Part shown: positions 43,371 to 51,213 of the stretch, piece by piece
Layout: each line of letters begins with the position of its first letter
How positions within the stretch are numbered: position 1 is the first letter of the stretch
Assembly: GCF_014773275.1 (NCBI RefSeq)
Contig: NZ_JACWMW010000002.1
Coordinates: forward strand, 1,054,001 to 1,118,000
Direction of reading: 5' to 3'
Length of the DNA: 64,000 nucleotides
Source: Mucilaginibacter rigui
GTDB taxonomy: Bacteria > Bacteroidota > Bacteroidia > Sphingobacteriales > Sphingobacteriaceae
Position numbers and translations under genes: made by a program
Notes under the pieces: model-generated
The model's database searches: none
The model's input: the letters and a program-made list of their open reading frames with translations, nothing else
Told to the model about the DNA's origin: nothing

Positions 43371-44433
43371 ATTGGTATTGGATATAAATTGGGTACGGGC
43401 TGTATCTTGATAATACCTCTTGTGGTGTTAACATGTGATGAGGTGCTTTCTTAATGTCGTTTTTATAGAACAATTTAAAGCCTGTGAACTGTACCGGCTC
43501 CTGGTTAATAAAGTAACGGTAGGTGCCGGTTTTCAGGTCGGGTTCGCCCCAGCCGTCCATATCCATCACCACCTGTACCTCGGGGCGCAATTTTATATTT
43601 TTATAGTTGGTTACCATTTTCTTTGTAAAACGGTGTACTATCAAAATTTTTGGCGGCAGGCCGTTCTTTTTAACAATGTTGGCTAAGTAGCCCGATACGT
43701 AGTTAACGTCGGCAGCATCATAGGTGCCAATTTTTTTACCCGGTTTGCTGCCATCCTTCATGGAAAACTCAGGGTCCATACCAAAGTGCACCTGTGGCAT
43801 TTTTAGGTATTTTTCAAATAAAGGCAACTCAGCCTGTATGGTGCTTAAGGCTACCTGCACATCTAAAAACACAATAGCATGTGCTTTTTTAGCCAGTACC
43901 AATACGCTGTCAATTTGTTTAAACGGCATGCGGTAACGGTATTTGCCATCTTTACCACCATCGCCCTGCGCAACTACGGCTATGTAGTGTAAGGCAGGTT
44001 GTACAGGCGTTTTAGGGTCGGCTTTTTCCCAGTTCTTTACTTCGCCCTTTAGTTTGGCAAGCATTTCGTTTGGCGGCAATTCGCCAAGGATGCCCATTTT
44101 TTTAGAGTATAGGTTACCGTAAAAAGATACCACACGCTTAAATGGCAAAATAGCGCCACCCACCGGGTAAGGCTGATTTTTTACCGGCCATCTGCCGCTG
44201 GTATCAGTATGGGCGTTAAATTTCAGTAACGAATCGTACAGTTTTTTATCAACCGGCGGGTAAGATGATTTTACAACGCTTAGGGTATCGGCTTCTTCGC
44301 CTTTGGCTTTTGCGGTGGTATCGCCGGCTTTTTTATCTGCTGTTTTACCGCCACTGTTGCTTTTGCAAGCAGGTAATAATGCTACCGAACCTAATACGAT
44401 CAGTGCTGAGAAAAATACGCTTTTTAATTTCAT
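43369..44433 (-). CDS. Lipoprotein, unknown; possibly TIM-barrel
   Basis: The 354-residue product has a lipoprotein signal (lipobox LLPACK, Cys at about residue 23) and a Lys/Gly/Asp-rich tether to about residue 55. The folded part starts near VVSFYGNLYSKKMGILGEL and contains strand-like stretches HYIAVVAQGDGG, AIVFLDVQVALS, VHFGMDPEFSM, KILIVHRFTK and VQVVMDMDGWGEP, a spacing that suggests a TIM-barrel such as a glycosidase- or phosphodiesterase-like fold. That fold call is an inference; the family is not recognised. It is probably in the outer membrane facing the periplasm or surface. Confidence 0.65.
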   Translation of the reverse strand: MKLKSVFFSALIVLGSVALLPACKSNSGGKTADKKAGDTTAKAKGEEADTLSVVKSSYPPVDKKLYDSLLKFNAHTDTSGRWPVKNQPYPVGGAILPFKRVVSFYGNLYSKKMGILGELPPNEMLAKLKGEVKNWEKADPKTPVQPALHYIAVVAQGDGGKDGKYRYRMPFKQIDSVLVLAKKAHAIVFLDVQVALSTIQAELPLFEKYLKMPQVHFGMDPEFSMKDGSKPGKKIGTYDAADVNYVSGYLANIVKKNGLPPKILIVHRFTKKMVTNYKNIKLRPEVQVVMDMDGWGEPDLKTGTYRYFINQEPVQFTGFKLFYKNDIKKAPHHMLTPQEVLSRYSPYPIYIQYQ

Positions 44434-44501
44434 AGATAGATGGAGGTATTTGAGTGTGTGTGGTTAAATATAATGCTTGTTAATATAATTATTGTATCCG
44501 G

Positions 44502-45389
44502 TTAGCTTTTATTTTTATAAAATTTACCAAATACGCCCAGCGGCAATTTAGAGCCTGCTGTAGCCTGCAGGTATAATTCGCCAATTTCCAGGTTTTCAAC
44601 TTTAGGGTACGCGTTTTTGATCAGGTTTTCAATAATTACCGATGAAAAACCAAGTGAGTAAGTATTGAGTATCAGGAAGTGTTCTTCCGGATCAAGCAAC
44701 TGCATTACATCGCTCATCATCTCGTTGATGTTATCTTCCAGTTTCCACTTTTCGCCATTGGGCCCGTTGCCGTAAGCGGGCGGGTCAAGGATGATGCCGT
44801 TGTAGGTTTTACCGCGCTTTACCTCGCGCTTTACAAACTTCAGGGCATCCTCAACCATCCAGCGGATATCCTTTAACCCCGATAACTCCTGGTTTTCGTT
44901 GGCCCAGGTAACTACTTGTTTAATAGAATCAACGTGCGTGGTATCGGCACCTGCCGCTTTGGCAATTAACGATGCTCCGCCGGTATAGGCAAACAGGTTA
45001 AGCACCTTTGGTGTTAGTGTTTTAAACTTTTTGATGTTGCCTGATATATAATCCCAGTTAACGGCCTGCTCAGGGAAAATACCCAGGTGCTTAAACGACG
45101 TTAACCCCAGACGGAATTTTATAGCTACATCGTTGTTCTTGTATTCAATGTGCCAGCGATCGGGCGTTTTAGGGTCTTTCTTTACCCAATCGCCCGCGGT
45201 TGCGCTGCGGCCTTTAAATTTTATATGGTGCAGGCGCTGCCATTCGGCAGGGCTAAGTGCCTTGCTCCAAACAGCTTGTGGCTCGGGCCGTATTAATATA
45301 GTATTGCCAAACCTCTCCAGTTTTTCAAAATCGCCGCAATCAATCAGCTCGTAATCTTTCCAGTGGGTTGGGGTAAGCAGTTGGATCAT
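44502..45389 (-). CDS. Class I SAM-dependent methyltransferase, RlmI/RlmK-like
   Basis: The 295-residue protein has an N-terminal region (about 1-125) and a Rossmann methyltransferase domain with the SAM loop VLNLFAYTGGASLIAKAAGA (about 138), the acidic THVDSIKQVVTWANEN (about 160) and the catalytic-type ILDPPAYGNGPNGEKW (about 206), a DPPxxG-type motif of base-modifying methyltransferases. This is the family of 23S rRNA cytosine or guanine methyltransferases; the modified base is not certain. It is transcribed on its own or with the Mla pair upstream. Confidence 0.85.
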   Translation of the reverse strand: MIQLLTPTHWKDYELIDCGDFEKLERFGNTILIRPEPQAVWSKALSPAEWQRLHHIKFKGRSATAGDWVKKDPKTPDRWHIEYKNNDVAIKFRLGLTSFKHLGIFPEQAVNWDYISGNIKKFKTLTPKVLNLFAYTGGASLIAKAAGADTTHVDSIKQVVTWANENQELSGLKDIRWMVEDALKFVKREVKRGKTYNGIILDPPAYGNGPNGEKWKLEDNINEMMSDVMQLLDPEEHFLILNTYSLGFSSVIIENLIKNAYPKVENLEIGELYLQATAGSKLPLGVFGKFYKNKS

Positions 45390-45392
45390 TTT

Positions 45393-45497
45393 AAAGTATC
45401 AAGTAGTTAGTATCAAGTATCAAGATTTTACAAATATCAGAATTTTAGGCGTCAATGCCGTGTATAATTACTTGATACTTGCTACTCAATACTAACA
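45393..45497. repeat. Word array (AAGTATCAAGT type) with inverted arms
   Basis: The left arm repeats AGTATCAAGTA/TCAAG (45395-45424), and the right arm gives the inverse (TACTTGATACTTGCTACTC at 45470 on, then AATACTAAC). It separates the ABC ATPase gene from the methyltransferase gene, both on the minus strand. Confidence 0.6.
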
Positions 45498-45500
45498 TAA

Positions 45501-46253
45501 CTACAGCTTCTCCCTTGCTGCCTGCATAAACTTGCTGGCGAATACGAAGTCGTTTAGTTCTTTATTATCGGTTTTGGCAATTTCTTTATTGCTGCCTTCC
45601 CACCATTTTTGGCCCTGGTGTAAAAATATGATATGGTCGCCAATACCCATTACCGAGTTCATATCATGTGTTACTACAACCGTGGTCATATCATATTCAA
45701 CAGTAAGGTCGGCAATCAGTTCATCAATCAGGATGGAAGTTTTTGGATCGAGCCCGGAGTTTGGTTCATCCACAAACAAAAACTTTGGCTGCATGGATAT
45801 GGCGCGGGCTATACCCACACGTTTTTTCATCCCGCCTGATAATTCTGCCGGGTAAAGCTTGTTTTTATCTTTAAGGTTAACCCTTTCCAGGCAAAAGTTG
45901 GCCCGGTCGCGTTTTTCGGCTATTGATTGATTGGTGAACAGGTTAAGCGGGAACATAATGTTCTCTTCAACCGTCATGCTATCAAACAGGGCCGAGTTTT
46001 GGAAAAGCATCCCTATTTGTGTACGGATAGGCACACGTGCAGTAAAATCCATATCGGTAAAGTTCTCATTCTCAAAAAATACCTTGCCTTTTGTAGGCTC
46101 GTGCAGGCCCACAATACATTTTAGCAACGTTGTTTTACCCGAGCCCGAGCCCCCAATAATAAGGTTGTTTTTACCGGTTTGGAAAGTAGCGCTAATGCCT
46201 TTAAGTACCTCATTATCACCAAAGGTCTTATAAATATCTTTGATCTCGATCAT
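45501..46253 (-). CDS. ABC transporter ATPase, MlaF-like
   Basis: With the permease it should move phospholipids between the membranes (Mla-type system). The frame extends 16 codons upstream, but ATG at 46251-46253 gives the natural start MIEIKDIYKTFGDNEVLKGI and a 4-base ATGA overlap with the permease stop. Walker A GGSGSGKTT is at about residue 34, signature LSGGMKKRVGIARAI at about 138, and Walker B FLFVDEPNSGLDPKT with a switch His in VVVTHDM. The length is 250 residues. No MlaD-type substrate-binding gene is found next to it. Confidence 0.9.
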   Translation of the reverse strand: MIEIKDIYKTFGDNEVLKGISATFQTGKNNLIIGGSGSGKTTLLKCIVGLHEPTKGKVFFENENFTDMDFTARVPIRTQIGMLFQNSALFDSMTVEENIMFPLNLFTNQSIAEKRDRANFCLERVNLKDKNKLYPAELSGGMKKRVGIARAISMQPKFLFVDEPNSGLDPKTSILIDELIADLTVEYDMTTVVVTHDMNSVMGIGDHIIFLHQGQKWWEGSNKEIAKTDNKELNDFVFASKFMQAAREKL

Positions 46254-46981
46254 AGCATCAAACGTGTTATTACAAGGTCGGCAAATAGTATCATAACGCA
46301 ACTGTAAACTACACCGCGTGTAGCCGATTGCCCAACTTCAAGTGCACCGCCTGATGTATAAAAACCCTGGTATGAGCATATTGATGCTATCAGGAAACCA
46401 AAAACGGTAGCTTTAACCAGCGCTACACGTATGGTAAGGCCATCAAAGCCATCAACTACACCGGCAATATAATCAGATGGGGTAATTTCGCTACCGGCAA
46501 GGCAGGCAATGTAACCGCCTGTTATACCCAGTGTTATGGATATAATTACCAGCAACGGCACCATGGTAATAGAGGCTAATATTTTAGGGGCTATTAAATA
46601 ACCCGGCGCGTTAACACCCATTATCTCCAGGGCATCAATTTGCTCGGTTACCCGCATGGTACCAATATTTGATGCAAAGTTTGAGCCCACACGTCCCGCC
46701 AGTACCAGTGATGATATGGTTGGGCTAAACTCCAGGATGTTGGAGTCGCGCGATATTTTACCGGCGATACTAAGCGGCACCAAGGGGCTTGCCAGTTGGA
46801 AGGCTACCTGTATAGTGGTGGCCGCGCCAATAAATATCGATATAATGCTGATAATGCCCAACGAGCCGATACCTACCGATACCATTTCGCGCATTACCTC
46901 GGCCCAATAAACCTTAAATTTTTCCGGCCTTTTAAAACTTAAACCCAGTAATAGTATATATTTTCCTAAACTTTGAAACAT
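46250..46981 (-). CDS. MlaE-family ABC permease
   Basis: The 243-residue inner-membrane permease has the MlaE landmarks: an amphipathic N-terminus, EVMREMVSVGIGSLGIISIISIFIGAATTIQVAFQ (about residue 28), the AGRVGSNFASNIGTMRVTEQIDALEIMGVNAPGYLIAPK block (about 95-133), and a C-terminal GVVYSCVMILFADLVIT. It lies upstream of and overlaps the ATPase by 4 bases, so the two are translationally coupled. On the minus strand TATTTTTA is a possible -7 box near 47010. Confidence 0.92.
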   Translation of the reverse strand: MFQSLGKYILLLGLSFKRPEKFKVYWAEVMREMVSVGIGSLGIISIISIFIGAATTIQVAFQLASPLVPLSIAGKISRDSNILEFSPTISSLVLAGRVGSNFASNIGTMRVTEQIDALEIMGVNAPGYLIAPKILASITMVPLLVIISITLGITGGYIACLAGSEITPSDYIAGVVDGFDGLTIRVALVKATVFGFLIASICSYQGFYTSGGALEVGQSATRGVVYSCVMILFADLVITRLML

Positions 46982-47075
46982 CTGCTAATTGTGAAATTCG
47001 GTTAAAAATACATTTTTTAATATTAAGGCTATATTGCCTGTTCTAATTCACTTAATTTAATTAGATATTTATTGT

Positions 47076-47789
47076 ATGATACAAACTAAAAACGCCCTTA
47101 TAACCGGAGCAACCAAAGGCATTGGCCGCGCTGTTTCAATTGCTTTTGCTAAACAAGGAATAAACCTGTCGATTTGTTCTCGTAACGAGCAAGAATTATC
47201 TGATTTTAAACAGGAGCTGCATAAAATTAACCCTCAAATTACAGTTGTTACCCTGCTTGCCGATTGCAGTAAGCGCGATGAGGTGATAAATTTTGCCGCA
47301 TTCACCGAGAAAAAGCTGGGGTTCGTCGACATTATTGTGAATAATGTGGGTATGTACAAGCATGTTTCTATACTTAATGATAGCGGAGATTCTTTCCAAA
47401 AACAGATAGATACCAACCTGATGCCATCCTATGAACTGTACCGTTTCTTCGGTAAAAGTATGGTTTCGGTCGGTAAAGGGCATATTTTCAACATATGCTC
47501 TGTAGCAGCCCTAAACCCCATAGCAGAGGCGGGTGTATACAGTGTAACTAAGTATGCGTTATTAGGTCTTAATAAGGTAATGAGGCTCGAAATGCAGGGA
47601 CAAGGTGTTAAAGTAACAGCAATAATCCCGGGGTCAACATTAACAGATTCCTGGAAAGGCATTGAGGTTGACAAAAACACAATGGTGCTCCCGGAGGATG
47701 TAGCATCGGCAATAACAAACATATTAAATATGAGCGCCGGTGCAAATGTTGACGAACTGATAATAAAACCTGCACCGGGCCAGATATAG
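47076..47789 (+). CDS. Short-chain dehydrogenase/reductase (SDR)
   Basis: The 237-residue protein has the classical SDR set: NALITGATKGIGRAVSIAFA (cofactor loop, residues 5-24), VNNVGMYK (about 88), the catalytic Ser in NICSVAALNP (about 139) and YSVTK (about 153). SDR enzymes of this type reduce or oxidise many small molecules, including 3-oxoacyl chains; the substrate is not determinable. It has its own start opposite the MlaE gene, in a divergent AT-rich spacer. Confidence 0.92.
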   Translation: MIQTKNALITGATKGIGRAVSIAFAKQGINLSICSRNEQELSDFKQELHKINPQITVVTLLADCSKRDEVINFAAFTEKKLGFVDIIVNNVGMYKHVSILNDSGDSFQKQIDTNLMPSYELYRFFGKSMVSVGKGHIFNICSVAALNPIAEAGVYSVTKYALLGLNKVMRLEMQGQGVKVTAIIPGSTLTDSWKGIEVDKNTMVLPEDVASAITNILNMSAGANVDELIIKPAPGQI

Positions 47790-47815
47790 TAACCAAACAC
47801 TTAAACTAAAAGATA

Positions 47816-48430
47816 ATGGAAAAGAAACTTTACAGAGACGAACAACGCAAAACAGTTGGCGGTGTTTGTGCAGGCTTAGCCGATTACTTCGGCGTTGATG
47901 TATCAGTAGTACGGGTAATATTTGTACTGGCTGTATTTTTAAAAGGTATAGGTATACTGCCATACATTGTATTGTGGATAGTATTGCCAAAAAAACCGTT
48001 CAATTATACCGACCCTACCTACCAACCGGGCTTTACACCCGGGTTTAACCCTAAATATGGCCAGCCTTTTGGCGATGTAAAGGTTGATTATACCGTGCCG
48101 CCTCCGCATACAGTGGGCCAGCCGTTTGGTCAGTACCCTCCGGTTAAAAAAACATCAAACTCGGGTGTAATATTCGGAGTGATATTGATAGCACTTGGAT
48201 CTATATTTTTACTTGACCAGTTCGACTTTATCCCCGATTGGGACTTTGAAAAACTATGGCCTGTAGTATTGGTAGCAGTTGGTTTAACTTTATTATTTAG
48301 TACAAAAAAACAGCCATGGGAAAAAGAAGGCTGGCATGCCGATAAAGATAAAAAGCAGGCCGACTTTAGCGCCGATACCAAAACCGATACAACAGAAGAT
48401 AAACCAAACGATAACACTCCAACTATATAA
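47816..48430 (+). CDS. PspC-domain membrane protein with LiaF-type helices
   Basis: The 204-residue protein begins with a PspC domain (KKLYRDEQRKTVGGVCAGLADYFGVDVSVVRVIFVLAVF to about residue 60), usually a membrane-stress or envelope regulator partner. A Pro/Gly/Tyr-rich linker (about 65-115) leads to a second pair of membrane helices (GVIFGVILIALGSIFLLDQFDFIPDWDFEKLWPVVLVAVG) of the LiaF/DUF5668 type, and a charged tail. It lies 2 bases before the next gene, which has the same type of helix pair. Confidence 0.88.
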   Translation: MEKKLYRDEQRKTVGGVCAGLADYFGVDVSVVRVIFVLAVFLKGIGILPYIVLWIVLPKKPFNYTDPTYQPGFTPGFNPKYGQPFGDVKVDYTVPPPHTVGQPFGQYPPVKKTSNSGVIFGVILIALGSIFLLDQFDFIPDWDFEKLWPVVLVAVGLTLLFSTKKQPWEKEGWHADKDKKQADFSADTKTDTTEDKPNDNTPTI

Positions 48431-48432
48431 TC

Positions 48433-49434
48433 ATGAAATACGAAAAAATTATACCGGGCCTGATCCTGGTTCTGTTAGGAACCGTGTTCCTGTTAGATAA
48501 TTATCATGTAATAGATTTTCGCTGGGGCAATTTATGGCACCTATGGCCCATGTTTTTGATAATGGGTGGTGTAAACCTGGTATTTGCCAACAATAGGGCA
48601 CCCTGGGCTACAGCCCTTAAAGTAGGGGTAGTTATACTGGGTTTTGGCTTATTAGTATTTGGGCATTTCGAAAACCGCTGGTTTTCTCCTTTCGGCGGCA
48701 ATTGGCATTTTAATGACAAGGGCTGGTACAAAAATGATGGCGGCGACTACGATGACAACGACGATGATGACAATGATAGCGATAGCACCGGCATTGTAAA
48801 AGTTGAAGGCAGCAGCACCTACACCGAGCCATATTCGGCAACCGCAACAGTAGCCAAACTTAACATCAGCGGAGGCGGTACTTTATATACTTTAAAAGAT
48901 ACTACCAACCAACTTTTTACAGCAACTACCCGCGAGCGTTACAACAGGTATGAATATACACATACTATGGAAGGCACCGTACCAGTGCTTGACCTGCACA
49001 TGAAAGATAAAAAAGGCCATATCCAGTGGGATACTGATAAGGGTAACTCAGCAACCATTAAACTAAATACAAACCCGCAATGGGATATTAATGTAAAAGC
49101 AGGCGCAACCGAACTTGATTTTGATCTGGCACCATTTAAGATCAGGAATTTGATCATCAATGGTGGTGCAGCATCATTCCATGTTAAACTTGGCCAGCCT
49201 GTTGCCGAAACTAATGTTGAAGTATCAACAGGCGTATCAGAGGTTGAGATAAAAGTGCCTGCAAACGCAGCATGCCGTATCACATCAGACTCGGGCCTGT
49301 CATCAACAGAGTTTGACGGGTTTGATAAAAAAGCGGATAATACATACGAAACCCAGGGCTTTGGCGCTGCTACAAACAAAATAGTTATACACTTAAAAGG
49401 CGGTATATCTGATTTTAAAGTAATTAAATATTAA
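48433..49434 (+). CDS. LiaF-like membrane protein with C-terminal beta domain
   Basis: The 333-residue product opens with DUF5668-type helices (IIPGLILVLLGTVFLLDNYHVIDFRWGNLWHLWPMFLIMGG) and two further helices to about residue 77. A highly acidic linker of Asp, Asn and Gly (about 95-115) connects to a beta-rich 'toast-rack' domain (about 125-333) like LiaF and related stress-sensor proteins. It forms an operon with the PspC gene. A role in sensing or buffering envelope stress is inferred from LiaF, not shown. Confidence 0.82.
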   Translation: MKYEKIIPGLILVLLGTVFLLDNYHVIDFRWGNLWHLWPMFLIMGGVNLVFANNRAPWATALKVGVVILGFGLLVFGHFENRWFSPFGGNWHFNDKGWYKNDGGDYDDNDDDDNDSDSTGIVKVEGSSTYTEPYSATATVAKLNISGGGTLYTLKDTTNQLFTATTRERYNRYEYTHTMEGTVPVLDLHMKDKKGHIQWDTDKGNSATIKLNTNPQWDINVKAGATELDFDLAPFKIRNLIINGGAASFHVKLGQPVAETNVEVSTGVSEVEIKVPANAACRITSDSGLSSTEFDGFDKKADNTYETQGFGAATNKIVIHLKGGISDFKVIKY

Positions 49435-49442
49435 TTGTTTTA

Positions 49443-49497
49443 TTGCCGGATGGGTTGCACAATGCTTAAATTTGAAGATCATGCAACCATCCGGCAA
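49443..49497 (+). promoter_or_regulatory. Long hairpin covering the start codon of the RDD gene
   Basis: TTGCCGGATGGGTTGC (49443-49458) pairs with GCAACCATCCGGCAA (49483-49497) in a 15-bp stem with one bulged G, around a 24-base loop. The right arm begins at the G of the ATG at 49481, so the first codons are in the stem. A second ATG at 49462 in the loop starts a short out-of-frame ORF (MLKFEDH...). No T run follows, which argues against a simple terminator. Confidence 0.6.
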
Positions 49498-50149
49498 TTT
49501 AATTTCTGAACCTACTGCTAACGACCAATATATCATGGTCATCAATGGTAAGCCTGAGGGGCCGTTCAGTATTGAACAATTGCGGGAGCATAAAATTAAA
49601 CCCAGCGACTTTGTAAAAAATCCGGCGATGGACGATTACAAAGAAGCGCATGAAATAGCTGCTTTAAGGCAGCTATTTGGCTTTAGCAGGAGGCCTTTAC
49701 CCATGCAATACTTCGGTAGTTTTGACCAGCGCGCAACCGCCGCTGTTATAGACTGGCTGATTGTTTTAGCAGCATTTGTGTTGGCGGCCTTTGTAGTAAT
49801 GCTTATATTGCTGTTGGCCCTCCCCGGCGATGATAATAAGATGATTCGCATTGGTATTACCATAGGCATTGTGGCACTTACACCCATTGCCAAACTCGTT
49901 TACAATATAAAAATGGAAAGTAGCCCCAAACGGGGTACAATTGGCAAGCAACTCATGAAGATCCGCGTATGTGATATTTATGGCGAACAGATAACCACCT
50001 CGCAGGCATTAGGGCGTAACCTGGGCAAATACCTGTGTGTAGCCACTTTCTTTATTGGATACCTGATGTGTTTTTTCACTAAAAAACAGCAATGCCTGCA
50101 TGATATGCTTGCCGAAACCCTGGTGATTAAGGACCGGCTCGACGGATAA
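49481..50149 (+). CDS. GYF_2/DUF4339-type plus RDD membrane protein
   Basis: The 222-residue product begins with a short soluble GYF_2-type module (YIMVINGKPEGPFSIEQLREHKIKPSDFVK, about residues 18-48), then an RDD domain with membrane helices at about 92-115 and 125-148 and the typical ATAAVIDWLIVLAAF and RGTIGKQLMKIRVCDIYG blocks. RDD proteins are thought to be transporters or membrane assembly factors. A paralogue with the same architecture is at 59133-59765. I chose ATG 49481 over TTG 49472. Confidence 0.82.
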   Translation: MQPSGNLISEPTANDQYIMVINGKPEGPFSIEQLREHKIKPSDFVKNPAMDDYKEAHEIAALRQLFGFSRRPLPMQYFGSFDQRATAAVIDWLIVLAAFVLAAFVVMLILLLALPGDDNKMIRIGITIGIVALTPIAKLVYNIKMESSPKRGTIGKQLMKIRVCDIYGEQITTSQALGRNLGKYLCVATFFIGYLMCFFTKKQQCLHDMLAETLVIKDRLDG

Positions 50150-50189
50150 CCCTCTCCCTTTATCCGCAAATAATTGTTAAAAAGTGTTA

Positions 50190-50212
50190 ATTCTACGAAT
50201 TATTCGTAGAAT
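50190..50212 (+). promoter_or_regulatory. Perfect palindromic operator candidate
   Basis: ATTCTACGAA (50190-50199) and TTCGTAGAAT (50203-50212) are a perfect 10-base inverted repeat with a 3-base TTA spacer. It lies where the -33 element would be for the -7 box at 50228, so a protein bound here would control the GLPGLI/TonB operon. The CTACGA-TCGTAG core resembles operators of BlaI/MecI-type repressors; that assignment is inference, and no such repressor is in the window. Confidence 0.7.
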
Positions 50213-50227
50213 GACTAATTTATTAGT

Positions 50228-50235
50228 TATGTTTG
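50228..50235 (+). promoter_or_regulatory. -7 box of the GLPGLI operon
   Basis: TATGTTTG matches TAnnTTTG exactly, 45 bases before the ATG; the palindrome at 50190-50212 occupies the -33 region and no TTG is present at the usual distance. Confidence 0.55.
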
Positions 50236-50280
50236 TGATGTATTATTAATCAACCTTAAGTTTAAAGATATATCACAGTT

Positions 50281-51213
50281 ATGAAAAAACTAATTACTTT
50301 ATTTTTAGGCGTGTGCCTTATAGCTACAATTGCAAAAGCGCAAAAAACCGATAGCACCAGAGCGGTAGCCCATTATAAGTTTTCGCACCTGCGCGATACC
50401 ACCAAACCCGATGATATTTATACTGAGAACATGGTGCTGTTTTTAGGCAGGAGCGCAAGCGTTTATAAAAGCTTTGACCGCAAAACGCAGGATGCCATGA
50501 TGCGTAAACAAGTGGCAGAGCAGGTTGCCACAAGTGGCGGTGGCACTATCAATATAAGGATTAAAGGCGGCCGGGCCAGCAATACCGAGTACTTTACATT
50601 TGCCGAACAGAAGAAATTCATCAGAAAAGAAAAGCTGGTAAATAACTATCTTATAGAAGAGCCCATGCCGGTTATTAAATGGAGCATAACCAAAGATACG
50701 GCAAGTTTTTCGGGCTTAAAGTGCCAAAAGGCTACCGGCCATTTTGCCGGCCGCGATTACACCGCATGGTTCTGTCCCGATCTGCCCTTTCATAGCGGGC
50801 CGTGGAAATTAATGGGTTTGCCGGGTTTAATTGTAGAGGCTTATGATGCCAAAAAACAGGTGGTGTTTAAGTTTGACGGATTGGATAACGCCGATAAGCT
50901 GGAAAAGCCCGCGCCAGGCAGCGAGCCCGGTACCATACAAAGCGGTGGTGCTATTGTAAAGATAGTTGGCGTGGGCGATGATACCGACGACCCGTCTGTA
51001 ATTGCACTGCCCTCAACAGGTATCAAGGCCAGCGAAAAAGAGTTTACCAACCTAAAGGACGCCATGAAAAAAGACCCGCAGGCGTTTATGCAATCGGCAT
51101 TGGCCGGCTCGGGCGCAAGCTTTAAGGTGGCTCCCGGCGGCTCTAAAGATAAAATTCAGGTTTCGTCAGGCCCGGTTATCAACAACCCGTTAGAACTGCC
51201 TGAGAAAAAATGA
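50281..51213 (+). CDS. GLPGLI family exported protein
   Basis: The 310-residue protein has a signal peptide (to about AKAQ, residue 21) and the family-defining motif in WKLMGLPGLIVEAYDAKKQVVF (about residues 177-198). The N-terminal part (AVAHYKFSHLRDTTKPDDIYTENMVLFLG) also fits. The family is of unknown function and is generally found next to TonB-type outer-membrane proteins. Here its stop overlaps the start of such a gene by 4 bases (ATGA), so the two work together, probably in ligand uptake or surface remodelling. The operon starts from a promoter with a palindromic operator candidate. Confidence 0.93.
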   Translation: MKKLITLFLGVCLIATIAKAQKTDSTRAVAHYKFSHLRDTTKPDDIYTENMVLFLGRSASVYKSFDRKTQDAMMRKQVAEQVATSGGGTINIRIKGGRASNTEYFTFAEQKKFIRKEKLVNNYLIEEPMPVIKWSITKDTASFSGLKCQKATGHFAGRDYTAWFCPDLPFHSGPWKLMGLPGLIVEAYDAKKQVVFKFDGLDNADKLEKPAPGSEPGTIQSGGAIVKIVGVGDDTDDPSVIALPSTGIKASEKEFTNLKDAMKKDPQAFMQSALAGSGASFKVAPGGSKDKIQVSSGPVINNPLELPEKK

